A stretch of DNA of 29,639 bases from the NCBI GenBank assembly GCA_934130265.1, contig CAKOYC010000004.1, forward strand, positions 1 to 29,639. The letters are read 5' to 3'. The notes below the pieces were generated by a model, which was not told the origin of the DNA, did not search any database, and saw only the letters and a list, made by a program, of their open reading frames with translations. The stretch is from an uncultured Bacilli bacterium (GTDB lineage Bacteria > Bacillota_I > Bacilli_A > RF39 > UBA660). Shown here piece after piece: positions 6,946 through 13,985 of this stretch (positions are counted from its first letter, which is position 1; each line of letters begins with the position of its first letter). The translations under genes and the position numbers were made by a program.

Positions 6946-8239
6946 ATTTATGATTTTTTAACTTCTTTAATTTATGATATAGATTAAAACTAATGTTATA
7001 AGTATGATACCAAAACTTACTAATAATAAGGTCAAATTCACCAATTAATTCTACCACTTGCCCACCAAAGCTTTTCTTAAATAAGTATAGACCTAATAGA
7101 GGATTATCTTTACTAAAATCACCAGTGATACCATAGAAATTATAAGTATCATAACCATGCTCTACAGCATATTTAATACCTTCAAAATGAAGAGTATAAG
7201 CAGACTGGAAAGACATTAATTCCTTTTTACTACCACCAAATAAAGATAAAACTTCATTTCCATAGATTAGAAAGAGAATACCACCAAGAATAGGTTTAGC
7301 ACCATATTCTTTTTTCATTGATTTAGACTTTTCTATATTTTTCTTAAGTCTTTCAATTTCTTCTTTGTCCTTCTTTTGATTAGCATTATATTTCTTTTCA
7401 TTCATCGGTATATCTTTATTATTAAACTTTTCTTCACGTTCTTTAATAGCAGTTTCTAATTTTTTAATTTCTTCTTTAGCATTTTTAATTTCTTCATCAA
7501 AATCAACTTCTGCTACTAGAATTTTTAAAATACCACTATCATGAAGAGTATCCCACATATTTTCATAATAAGAAAGAGGTCTATCAATAAAGTCTCTTCT
7601 TTCACCTGTGTGTTGCATAATATCTTTAAATATTTTAATTTCATCACGAGTTATTTCTCTTGACTTAACACCAAGTCTTTCATTTTTTCTTAAAATCTGT
7701 CTAGTCTTAGACTCCATATCTTTCATAACATCATCTAAAGAACGATTCTTAACAGTTATAGTATGCATCCATCTAGGTTGTAGGGTATCTTGCATTAGAT
7801 TAAAACCAAAATGATGATAGCCAAGAGACTTTAAATTATCAACCGTATCACTATTATCAATACCATCTTTAACTAAATCACCATTTAAGTCATGTTCTTT
7901 ATACATAACATAAGGATCTATTTTAATGAATATTCCTTTTTTCTCTTTAGCCCATTTCTTTATTTCCTTAGTAAAGATAGTAAGTAGTTCTAAATCATGA
8001 TAATCAATTAAAAAACCTCGAGGAGCATAAAACATTTTCTTTTTAATGACCGGTATTTCTTTAGCTAAAATTAAACTAGCGGCTTTAATCTCTTTTTTAT
8101 CTTTTAATCCTACATAATAAGCCTTCCAACCATTCTTTTTCTTTAAGTCAGCCCATTCTTTAGTTTGATGAAAGGTTATTTCATCATTCTTTATTGCCCA
8201 ATTAGTAAATTCTTTAATTGTTAATGTTTCTAACTTCAT
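6944..8239 (-). CDS. FemA-type peptidoglycan interpeptide-bridge aminoacyltransferase (second of pair)
   Basis: This 431-residue protein belongs to the FemABX family, which moves an amino acid from aminoacyl-tRNA onto the lysine side chain of lipid II or peptidoglycan precursors to build the cross-bridge. Family features are the two GNAT-like halves, with FHQTKEWADLKKKNGW near the N-terminus, YAPRGFLIDY (about 92-101), HTGERRDFIDRPLSYYENM in the middle, and NFYGITGDFSKDNPLLGLYLFKK near the C-terminus. A long Lys/Glu-rich helical pair at about 248-315 corresponds to the FemA/FemB coiled-coil arm. It starts 26 bases inside the end of its paralogue, with GAAGGAG as ribosome site, so the two are coupled. 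Which amino acid is added cannot be read. Confidence 0.9.
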   Translation of the reverse strand: MKLETLTIKEFTNWAIKNDEITFHQTKEWADLKKKNGWKAYYVGLKDKKEIKAASLILAKEIPVIKKKMFYAPRGFLIDYHDLELLTIFTKEIKKWAKEKKGIFIKIDPYVMYKEHDLNGDLVKDGIDNSDTVDNLKSLGYHHFGFNLMQDTLQPRWMHTITVKNRSLDDVMKDMESKTRQILRKNERLGVKSREITRDEIKIFKDIMQHTGERRDFIDRPLSYYENMWDTLHDSGILKILVAEVDFDEEIKNAKEEIKKLETAIKEREEKFNNKDIPMNEKKYNANQKKDKEEIERLKKNIEKSKSMKKEYGAKPILGGILFLIYGNEVLSLFGGSKKELMSFQSAYTLHFEGIKYAVEHGYDTYNFYGITGDFSKDNPLLGLYLFKKSFGGQVVELIGEFDLIISKFWYHTYNISFNLYHKLKKLKNHK

Positions 8240-9521
8240 CTTTTAACTCCTTCTTCTTTCTTTTCTTAATATAATTTCGATAGATTGGTACAAGTTTAGT
8301 AAAAGCAAAGTAGTAAATAGGCTTTAAGATATAATCAAATTCACCCATAAATTCAATGTAGTCTCCACCAAACTTTTTCTTAAACTCATGTAGACCAAGT
8401 CTTGGATTATCCTTAGATAAATCACCTATTGTTCCAAACTGATCATATATCTCTATTCCTCTTTCTTTACAGAACTTTAAGTGTTCATAATAAGTATGGT
8501 AATTAGTATAAGTCTCTGTTAATAAATTATGGTTACCAGCATATAATACCCATGCTTTATTACCATAAGTTACAATCATGTGAGCAGATAAAGTTATTAC
8601 TTTACCATACTCTTTTTCTATCTTTTTATACTTTGCTAAGTCTTCCGTTAATTTATCTTTTCTTCTTAATAATTCTTTCTGCTTATTCTTAGCACTCTTA
8701 GATGTTTTTTCTTTCTCTTTATCATATTCTTTTTCAACATCAGCTAAGTCATTCTTTAAAATACTTATAATCTTTTCAAGATTAACTTTACCTAAGAATA
8801 AAAATACATCATCAGTTTTCTTAAATAAACGATAAAGAGTTTCATAATACTCAAAAGGGTATGAGACAAAGTCTTTTCTATCCTCTGTTAACATCATTAA
8901 TTGATAAAATTCACCTAAATCTTTTTCACTACCAATTTCTACTTCTGTAGCTAATTTTAAAGATTTATTAATTCTTTGCATCGTAGTCTTAGAAAAGTGT
9001 TTTTCAATTTTTTCTAAGTCTTGTTTTAAATCTATTCTGAAAGTATAACGAGGTTGTCTAGTTTCAAAATTCTTAGTGAATCCTAAATGATGATATCCTA
9101 GTTTTAGTAAACTATTCATTATCTTTTTCTCTTTCGCTTCTTCTAAAATAACTTCACCATCATATTTAGTCCTTTGCCATACTATATCGGGGTCTAATTT
9201 AATATAAATAGCTTTTTTCTTTTTAGCAAATGAAACTAATTCTTTAGTAAAACTTTTAAGTAATTCAAAGTCATTAAAATCAATAACATAACCACGAGGG
9301 GCATAAAAATAACATAAATTAAGAGGAAGATGTTTCTGTAAAAGGAGGGTAGCTGCCAAAATATTATCTTTTTCGTCAACTAATCCTAAATAATATGGTG
9401 TAAGATTCCTTTTTTCTTTTGATAACTCTCCCCAAGCTGCCGATTGTAAAAAATGACTCTTATATTTATTATTTCTCACAAACTCATCAAACTTATCTAT
9501 ATTTAATTCTTTTAACTTCAT
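8214..9521 (-). CDS. FemA-type peptidoglycan interpeptide-bridge aminoacyltransferase (first of pair)
   Basis: This 435-residue protein is a paralogue of its neighbour and has the same layout: FLQSAAWGELSKEKRN near the start, FYAPRGYVIDF, MLTEDRKDFVSYPFEYYETL in the middle, a highly charged coiled-coil arm at about 245-305, and DQFGTIGDLSKDNPRLGLHEF near the end, closing with a basic tail (KKRKKKELKDE). FemABX proteins work in sequence, each adding particular residues of the bridge, so a tandem pair suggests at least a two-step bridge. An in-frame start at 9590 exists, but ATG 9521 follows GAGGAAA and lines up with the neighbour's M-K-L-E start (here M-K-L-K), so it is preferred. It has its own promoter at 9547-9575. 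Confidence 0.9.
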   Translation of the reverse strand: MKLKELNIDKFDEFVRNNKYKSHFLQSAAWGELSKEKRNLTPYYLGLVDEKDNILAATLLLQKHLPLNLCYFYAPRGYVIDFNDFELLKSFTKELVSFAKKKKAIYIKLDPDIVWQRTKYDGEVILEEAKEKKIMNSLLKLGYHHLGFTKNFETRQPRYTFRIDLKQDLEKIEKHFSKTTMQRINKSLKLATEVEIGSEKDLGEFYQLMMLTEDRKDFVSYPFEYYETLYRLFKKTDDVFLFLGKVNLEKIISILKNDLADVEKEYDKEKEKTSKSAKNKQKELLRRKDKLTEDLAKYKKIEKEYGKVITLSAHMIVTYGNKAWVLYAGNHNLLTETYTNYHTYYEHLKFCKERGIEIYDQFGTIGDLSKDNPRLGLHEFKKKFGGDYIEFMGEFDYILKPIYYFAFTKLVPIYRNYIKKRKKKELKDEVRNINN

Positions 9522-9546
9522 AATTATTTCCTCATTTCTACTTAAA

Positions 9547-9575
9547 AGTATAGTATTTTCCTTGCTAAAAGTCAA
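9547..9575 (-). promoter_or_regulatory. Promoter of the femA-type pair
   Basis: Reverse-strand TTGACT (9575-9570) and TATACT (9552-9547) with a 17-base spacer, 25 bases before the start codon at 9521. This places the promoter between the EEP-family gene and the fem pair. Confidence 0.75.
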
Positions 9576-9597
9576 TTTTAGTATATCCAAATATAGT

Positions 9598-10326
9598 CTA
9601 TTTTACTCTATTTAAAAAGACAATAATTGGGTAGTGGTCACTAAAGTCTTTATACTTATCATCCTTTATAACTTTATACTTCAAAATATTCATTTCTCTA
9701 CTTACAAAAATATGGTCTATAGCATTATTTTTACTATGTGTCTTATAAGTCCTTTCTAAGACATTTACTCTTTTAATGCCTATTTTCTCTAACTCATTAA
9801 TAAATTCTTTAAAAAGTGGATTATTAATTGTCATATTAAAGTCACCAGTTAAAATTACGGGATTAGTTTCTTTTTTTATATTCTCTAGAATAAAATTTAA
9901 TTGTTTTTTCTTAACCTTATCATTCTTAACTGATAAATGAGTATTATAAAAAGTAATTAATCCAAACTCTTTAGTATCAATATAAGCTTTGGTTAGAATT
10001 CTTGGTATAATATTAGGTAAGAAAGGTAAATGACAAGTTTTACATTCTGTTACAGTCTCTTTACAGATTATACTGTTAGTTTCATCATACTTTTTTAAAA
10101 CTAATAATGGATATCTATACTTACCATTTATAGAGTACTTATCATTAATTACTTTTCTAGCTCGTTCTAAATACCAATAAACAAACTCTTGAGTTCCTAA
10201 TATATCAATATTGTAATCATCTAAGAATTCTTTTAACAAAAGAACATTATCTTGACTGTTAAACTTACCATTATATCTCTTTAATTTAAATTTATTTTGA
10301 AGATTATAACTTCCTACTATAAGCAT
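9598..10326 (-). CDS. Endonuclease/exonuclease/phosphatase (EEP) family hydrolase
   Basis: This 242-residue cytoplasmic protein has the metal-dependent EEP fold shared by DNase I, exonuclease III and some phospholipid or inositol phosphatases. The full active-site set is visible: Asn in GSYNLQN, Glu in LGTQEF (about residue 47), His in FYNTHLSVKND, Asp and Asn in LTGDFNM, Asp-His in NAIDHIFVS, and Asp-His in the final SDHYPIIVF. The length is that of stand-alone EEP proteins with no extra domain and no signal peptide. It starts at the first ATG after GAAGTGAT. It lies between the small coiled-coil gene, whose terminator precedes it, and the fem pair. Whether it acts on DNA, RNA or a small phosphate ester cannot be decided from sequence. 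Confidence 0.87.
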   Translation of the reverse strand: MLIVGSYNLQNKFKLKRYNGKFNSQDNVLLLKEFLDDYNIDILGTQEFVYWYLERARKVINDKYSINGKYRYPLLVLKKYDETNSIICKETVTECKTCHLPFLPNIIPRILTKAYIDTKEFGLITFYNTHLSVKNDKVKKKQLNFILENIKKETNPVILTGDFNMTINNPLFKEFINELEKIGIKRVNVLERTYKTHSKNNAIDHIFVSREMNILKYKVIKDDKYKDFSDHYPIIVFLNRVK

Positions 10327-10345
10327 CTAATCACTTCTTTCTTAA

Positions 10346-10370
10346 CAAAAAGGTAGACAACACTGTCTAC
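10346..10370 (-). terminator. Terminator after the small coiled-coil gene
   Basis: On the reverse strand GTAGACA (10370-10364), a four-base loop and TGTCTAC (10359-10353) form a perfect seven-pair stem followed by CC and five T residues (10351-10347). Confidence 0.85.
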
Positions 10371-10376
10371 ACTATT

Positions 10377-10616
10377 TTACATCATATATTTATTATTTGC
10401 ACTACCATATCCGGTGTTTTGACTAGAATATGGAGTTATTAAACTATTCTCTATATTATTAACTCTATTATCTAGTCTTCTAAGTTGTCTTTCCATTCTA
10501 TTTATTTGATTTTCTAACATTTGTATTTTTTCCTGACAATTACTTCCCATCCCTTGACCTTGGTTTGGATCAAAAGCAGGTGGGAACATATTATAAGGTG
10601 GCATTTGATTCATCAT
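10377..10616 (-). CDS. Small Met/Pro/Asn/Gln-rich coiled-coil protein
   Basis: This 79-residue protein of unknown function begins with a proline- and methionine-rich stretch (MMNQMPPYNMFPPAF), has a central amphipathic heptad helix (about 26-58, EKIQMLENQINRMERQLRRL and on) likely to form a coiled-coil oligomer, and ends in a Ser/Gly/Asn/Tyr-rich tail ending in KYMM. No signal peptide or membrane segment is present. Low-complexity ends around a short coiled coil are seen in some spore-coat or self-assembling proteins of Firmicutes, but nothing here proves that. The start at 10616 follows AAAGGA; a longer in-frame start at 10649 would put that ribosome site inside the gene. It is a single-gene unit with a strong terminator, divergent from trmB. 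Confidence 0.7.
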   Translation of the reverse strand: MMNQMPPYNMFPPAFDPNQGQGMGSNCQEKIQMLENQINRMERQLRRLDNRVNNIENSLITPYSSQNTGYGSANNKYMM

Positions 10617-10692
10617 ATTTATCCATTCCTTTCGCTTTATTATATGCAAACTTATTATACATGTGTTAAACTATTAACTGGGAAGTGATAAT

Positions 10693-11307
10693 ATGCGTAT
10701 AAGAAATGTAAAAAATAAAGAAGAAATACTTGATAATTGTTCTTTTCTTTTGAATAATCCTAAAGAATATAAAGGTAAATTTAAAGAATTATTTAATAAT
10801 GATAATCCTATCTATGTAGAAATAGGGATGGGTAAAGGACAGTTTATTTATCAAAATGCTAAAAAGTATAAAGATATAAACTTTATTGGAATAGAAAGAT
10901 TTGATAGTATTATGGCTAAAGCCATCTTAAAGATGGAAAAGTTAGATAATCTAATCCTAATTAAATATGATGCTAATTTAATTAGTGATTTATTTGACTA
11001 TGAAATAGATAAAATATATTTAAATTTTTCTGACCCTTGGCCTAAAAATCGACATGAAAATAGGAGATTAACTAGTAAGCTATTCCTAGAGAAATATAAA
11101 AATATTTTTAAAGATAAGGAAAGAATAGAAGTAAGAACTGATAATAGAGATTTCTTCTTGTATTCAGTAGAATCACTTGGTGATATGGGTTACTTATTAA
11201 ACGATGTATCATTCAATTATCAGGCACCTGATTTAATAATGACCGAATATGAGAGTAAATTTAGGGGAAAAGGTGCAAATATTTATCATTTTTTTGCAGA
11301 AAAGTGA
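10693..11307 (+). CDS. trmB: tRNA (guanine-N7)-methyltransferase
   Basis: This 204-residue SAM-dependent enzyme methylates G46 in the variable loop of many tRNAs. The SAM-binding loop is in YVEIGMGKGQF (about 40-50), followed by NFIGIERFDS, and the family signature is complete in NFSDPWPKNRHENRRL (about 116-131). The C-terminal TEYESKFRGKGANIYHF is also typical. Length matches bacterial TrmB (about 210). The ATG follows GAAGTGAT. It opens a forward run of envelope-related genes, but an extended -10 promoter lies before the next gene, so coupling is not certain. Confidence 0.97.
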   Translation: MRIRNVKNKEEILDNCSFLLNNPKEYKGKFKELFNNDNPIYVEIGMGKGQFIYQNAKKYKDINFIGIERFDSIMAKAILKMEKLDNLILIKYDANLISDLFDYEIDKIYLNFSDPWPKNRHENRRLTSKLFLEKYKNIFKDKERIEVRTDNRDFFLYSVESLGDMGYLLNDVSFNYQAPDLIMTEYESKFRGKGANIYHFFAEK

Positions 11308-11327
11308 TTTAAAAAGTCAATATTATT

Positions 11328-11336
11328 TGTTATAAT
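11328..11336 (+). promoter_or_regulatory. Extended -10 promoter before the lipoprotein gene
   Basis: TGTTATAAT (11328-11336) is a full extended -10 element, 20 bases before the lipoprotein start codon; the -35 region (TTTAAA) is weak. Confidence 0.55.
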
Positions 11337-11356
11337 AGGATAAGAGTAGGTGAAAT

Positions 11357-12037
11357 ATGAAAAAGAAAATACTATTTCTTTCACTTCTTTGTTTTGTAGT
11401 AACTGGTTGTAGTAATCTCTCTAATAAAAGTATAGATTCTTTATTACCAATATTACTTAAGGAAAATAATAAACATTATAATGTTGTTTATGATGGGTAT
11501 AAATACTATATTCCAAAAGGGATAAGGTTTACCTCTAAGAAAGATTATAATGCTGTTTTACTTGATGAGAAAAATAGAAGTTATTATTTCTATAGTGATG
11601 TAATTCGTTATTATAATAAAGAGAAGTTGGATTATAAAGTTAATAAGGATGCATACTATTCTAAAAAATTAAATTATAATGGTAAGAGTGGTTACTTGGA
11701 GATAACTAAGCTTGATAAAGATGATTCATATTTTATTGAATTTATGTATAATTATGGAAAGATAGAAGCGATAGTTAAAGAAAAAGAGATAACAGAAGTA
11801 TTACCATATATGAGTTCTATTTTAAATTCTATAACGTATAACAGAGTAGTTTTAGATACTTTAATAGGAAAGAAAGTTCTTAATTATAAAGAAGAAACTT
11901 ACAATGTAATGAAACCTAAAGGTAATGAAAAGACTAAAGAAAGTTATCTTGACTATGAAGAAAAATATGGTACTTATGAAGGATATACAGAGAAGAATAC
12001 CGATGAAGATAAAATAGATATTGAAGAGTCAGAATAA
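11357..12037 (+). CDS. Lipoprotein of unknown function
   Basis: This 226-residue protein has a clear lipoprotein signal peptide with the lipobox Val-Thr-Gly-Cys (Cys18), so it should be anchored to the outer face of the membrane by lipidation. The mature part is rich in Tyr, Lys and Asn. It holds an alternating beta-like pattern (HYNVVYDGYKYYIPKGIRF, YNAVLLDEKNRSYYFYSDV) and a very acidic C-terminus (DEDKIDIEESE). I recognise no catalytic motif. The ATG follows GTAGGTGAA. The next gene starts 13 bases after its stop with AGGTGA between, so the two, and probably the YtxG/YtxH pair, are one operon. Confidence 0.75.
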   Translation: MKKKILFLSLLCFVVTGCSNLSNKSIDSLLPILLKENNKHYNVVYDGYKYYIPKGIRFTSKKDYNAVLLDEKNRSYYFYSDVIRYYNKEKLDYKVNKDAYYSKKLNYNGKSGYLEITKLDKDDSYFIEFMYNYGKIEAIVKEKEITEVLPYMSSILNSITYNRVVLDTLIGKKVLNYKEETYNVMKPKGNEKTKESYLDYEEKYGTYEGYTEKNTDEDKIDIEESE

Positions 12038-12050
12038 TGAGGTGAATAAA

Positions 12051-12995
12051 GTGAAAATACTAGATAAGTTAAAGAATGCTCTTTTTGAAGAAGAGTATGT
12101 AGAAGTAGAAGAAAAAAAGGATAAAAAGGAAAAGCCTATTGCTAAGAAGATAGTTTTACCAGAAACTAGAAGGGAAAGAAGAGAAGAAGCTGTCTTTGAA
12201 GAAGATGAGGTAAAGGAAGAATTACCAAAAGAAGAGAAGAAAACTTTTAAGTTTCCAGCTATTAGTGAAGATGATTTTGTTGATATTAGAGAAAAAACAC
12301 CTACAAGAGTTGAGGAAAAACCAAAACCTGTAGAAAGAAGAGAAGTACCACAAGACTTTCATCCAGCTTATCCACCAAGACCTGTGGAAAAAAAGCCTGA
12401 GAAGCTTCCTTATGGAAATAAAAAAGAAGAGATTAAGATTGAAAGTTATGGTACTTATGAGAAGAAAGAAACAAAGAAAACTTTTCATCCATCACCTGTT
12501 ATTTCACCAATTTATGGTTTAATTGATTCTGGTGAAGCAAAGGAAGAAGTTACAACTAAGAAAGAAGTTAGAATAACAAGTAGTTATTCCACACGTAAGT
12601 TAGATGTAGATAGTGTTAGAGCTAAAGCTTATGGTGGTAATGATGATATTTTTGATGAAGAGTTAACATCTAGTGCTAAAGAAAAAAAAGATGATGACTA
12701 TTTAGATGATAAAAGAAAATATAAAGAAATTAGTGAGGAAGAAGCCGATACTAATTCTATGTTAGAAGATATTACTGATAATACTCCTGCTGTTCCAAAG
12801 GTGACTGTAGGGGATGCTGAGGAATATTTTGAAGATTTAGGATTAGAATATAATGTTGACTATAAAGATATTTCTCATGAAAGAAAAACTGGTAGAAGAA
12901 GTGATTTAAGACATAAGGAAGATACTGAACCAGAACTTGAAGATAATTTATTTGATTTATTTGACTCAATGTATGATGATACTAAAGAAAATTAG
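12051..12995 (+). CDS. Long, highly charged, probably disordered protein
   Basis: This 314-residue cytoplasmic protein of unknown function starts with a short amphipathic helix (MKILDKLKNALF) and continues with Lys/Glu/Pro-rich low-complexity sequence. One ordered-looking motif stands out, HPSPVISPIYGLID (about 144-157), and the end carries an acidic helix (EDNLFDLFDSMYDD). Such a layout of short linear motifs spaced by disorder is typical of scaffolds or adaptors, for example at the division site, but that is inference. The GTG at 12051 is chosen because AGGTGA lies at good distance; an in-frame TTG at 12021 lies inside the upstream gene. The gene sits between a lipoprotein gene and YtxG/YtxH-like genes on one strand, with gaps below 30 bases. 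Confidence 0.75.
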   Translation: MKILDKLKNALFEEEYVEVEEKKDKKEKPIAKKIVLPETRRERREEAVFEEDEVKEELPKEEKKTFKFPAISEDDFVDIREKTPTRVEEKPKPVERREVPQDFHPAYPPRPVEKKPEKLPYGNKKEEIKIESYGTYEKKETKKTFHPSPVISPIYGLIDSGEAKEEVTTKKEVRITSSYSTRKLDVDSVRAKAYGGNDDIFDEELTSSAKEKKDDDYLDDKRKYKEISEEEADTNSMLEDITDNTPAVPKVTVGDAEEYFEDLGLEYNVDYKDISHERKTGRRSDLRHKEDTEPELEDNLFDLFDSMYDDTKEN

Positions 12996-13021
12996 TTATA
13001 ATAGAGAAAGGAAGAATAGTT

Positions 13022-13318
13022 ATGGAATTTGTCAATGTGTTTTTACCAGCAGTAATGTATAGTCTTTTAATTGTTCTTATTATTGTACTGATTATTTTAG
13101 GTATTAGGACGTTAGAAACAGTTACTAGAATTAATACACTATTAGATGATTTAGAAAAGAAAATGGACTCTATGAGTGGATTATTCAATGTAATGGATTT
13201 TATTGCTACTAAAGCAACTGTTGTTACTGATACTATCGCCTCAACAATAATGGGGACAATTAAAAGTTTGGTAAAAAAAAGAAAACAGAAAAAGGAGGAT
13301 GTTGAAGATGAGTTGTGA
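13022..13318 (+). CDS. YtxG-like (DUF948-type) small membrane protein
   Basis: This 98-residue protein has one N-terminal membrane helix (about 8-28, LLIVLIIVLIILGI), then an amphipathic helix (ETVTRINTLLDDLEKKMDSM) and a basic, charged end (KKRKQKKEDVEDEL). This is the layout of DUF948 proteins such as YtxG of Bacillus subtilis, which lies next to ytxH; here too a YtxH-like gene follows directly, and the last 11 bases overlap its start. The role of the family is not well known; it is associated with the envelope and general stress. The start follows GAAAGGAAG. Confidence 0.65.
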   Translation: MEFVNVFLPAVMYSLLIVLIIVLIILGIRTLETVTRINTLLDDLEKKMDSMSGLFNVMDFIATKATVVTDTIASTIMGTIKSLVKKRKQKKEDVEDEL

Positions 13319-13724
13319 AAAAAATAAAAGTGGACTAGGTAAGTTCATTGCAGGAGCTGCTATTGGAGCAGGACTTGGTATTTTATTTGCTCCTAAAAAA
13401 GGTAGTGAAACTAGAAAAGAACTAAAAGAAAAGATGGATGAATTAGTTAATAAAGCTAAGGATATCGATATGGAAGAAGTTAAAGAAACTTTTGAAAGAA
13501 AAGTTGATGAAATCAAGGAAGAATTAGAAGACCTTGATAAAGAAAAGGCTTTAAAGATAGCTAAGAAGAAAGCAGCAGACATTAAGAAAAAATGTCAAGA
13601 ACTAGTTAATCTTGCTGTAGAAAAAGGAACTCCTGTTTTAGAAAAAGCAGCAGAAGATATGCGTCTTAAAGCTATTGATGTAACTAATGAAGTATTAGAA
13701 AAATTAGAAAAAGCAGGAAAATAA
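13308..13724 (+). CDS. ytxH: YtxH-like protein
   Basis: This 138-residue protein carries the YtxH signature: a Gly/Ala-rich membrane-inserting segment followed by a basic turn, GLGKFIAGAAIGAGLGILF then APKKGSETRKELKEK (residues about 9-43). The rest is a long amphipathic helix of Lys/Glu heptads (about 45-138). The ATG at 13308 follows AAAGGAGG by nine bases; an in-frame TTG at 13299 is too close to it. Family members are small membrane-associated proteins linked to general stress in Bacillus; molecular function is unknown. It is the last gene of the run that starts with the lipoprotein and is followed by the structured region and terminator at 13733-13871. Confidence 0.85.
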   Translation: MSCEKNKSGLGKFIAGAAIGAGLGILFAPKKGSETRKELKEKMDELVNKAKDIDMEEVKETFERKVDEIKEELEDLDKEKALKIAKKKAADIKKKCQELVNLAVEKGTPVLEKAAEDMRLKAIDVTNEVLEKLEKAGK

Positions 13725-13732
13725 AAATATTT

Positions 13733-13820
13733 AAGAAAGTAGAGGTGCCGTCCATGAATATATTAAGTTTACAGCTAGTTAACATGGGGGGGGGGCATTA
13801 AGTAGCCAAACTACTTTCTT
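13733..13820 (+). ncRNA. Possible structured leader or small RNA with 10-base G tract
   Basis: AAGAAAGTAG (13733-13742) is the perfect complement of CTACTTTCTT (13811-13820), so this stretch can close into a domain. Inside, TGCC (13747-13750) can pair with GGCA (13794-13797) and TCCATG with CATGGG around a 26-base AT-rich arm. The inner 3' side is a run of ten G (13786-13795), striking in so AT-rich a genome. A strong terminator follows 17 bases downstream. The start resembles the lysine riboswitch opening (AGAGGTGC), but the rest of that fold is absent. It may be an attenuator, a small RNA processed from the ytxH mRNA, or the leader of a small peptide (13754-13801). Confidence 0.4.
13754..13801 (+). 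CDS. Possible 15-codon peptide with poly-G tract
   Basis: ATG at 13754 stands six bases after GAGGTG, a good ribosome site, and opens a 15-residue frame reading MNILSLQLVNMGGGH before TAA. Three Gly codons come from the ten-base G run. One extra G would shift the frame and extend it to TAG at 13868, through the downstream hairpin; one fewer would stop it at 13803-13805. Whether it is translated is unknown; the spacing of the ribosome site is the only positive sign. Confidence 0.3.
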   Translation: MNILSLQLVNMGGGH

Positions 13821-13834
13821 TTATTGTGCAGTAG

Positions 13835-13870
13835 AAAAGATAGAACTATAGATGTAGTCCTATCTTTTTT
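13835..13870 (+). terminator. Terminator upstream of the TasA-like gene
   Basis: AAAGATAG (13838-13845) pairs with CTATCTTT (13861 region), with ACTA/TAGT continuing the stem inside one A-C mismatch around a six-base loop, and six T residues follow. It ends transcription from the ytxH side or, if conditional, attenuates the next gene. Confidence 0.8.
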
Positions 13871-13901
13871 GTGATTATTAAATAGAAAGGTAGTGGACAG
13901 A

Positions 13902-13985
13902 ATGAGAGCAGTAATATCAAACTGTCAATGGTATAAATATGTAATTTTTAGAAATGCTAAGAATGAAAGGATGATTAGCATATGA
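13902..13985 (+). CDS. Possible 27-codon upstream ORF overlapping the TasA-like start
   Basis: This frame starts at an ATG after AAAGG (11-base spacing, longer than usual) and reads 27 residues beginning MRAVISNCQWYKYVIF and ending ERMISI. Its TGA overlaps the ATG of the following gene (ATGA), the classical arrangement for translational coupling. The peptide has no recognisable domain. It could be a leader peptide, or chance. Low confidence. Confidence 0.3.
   Translation: MRAVISNCQWYKYVIFRNAKNERMISI

Noticed and set aside
6944..9521. One frameshifted fem gene
   Set aside because: Both frames are full-length paralogues with complete N- and C-terminal motifs, so they are two genes, not a broken one.
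12222..12969. Reverse-strand frames across the charged protein gene
   Set aside because: They mirror Lys/Glu-rich codons (giving Phe/Leu/Ser-rich products), have no ribosome site and oppose a well-supported operon.
13241..13582. Reverse-strand frame across the ytxG-ytxH genes
   Set aside because: Low-complexity Ser/Phe/Leu product opposite a recognised YtxH-like gene, no ribosome site.
13741..13800. Lysine riboswitch
   Set aside because: Only the opening AGAGGTGC matches; the other conserved internal segments and the usual length of about 170 bases are missing.
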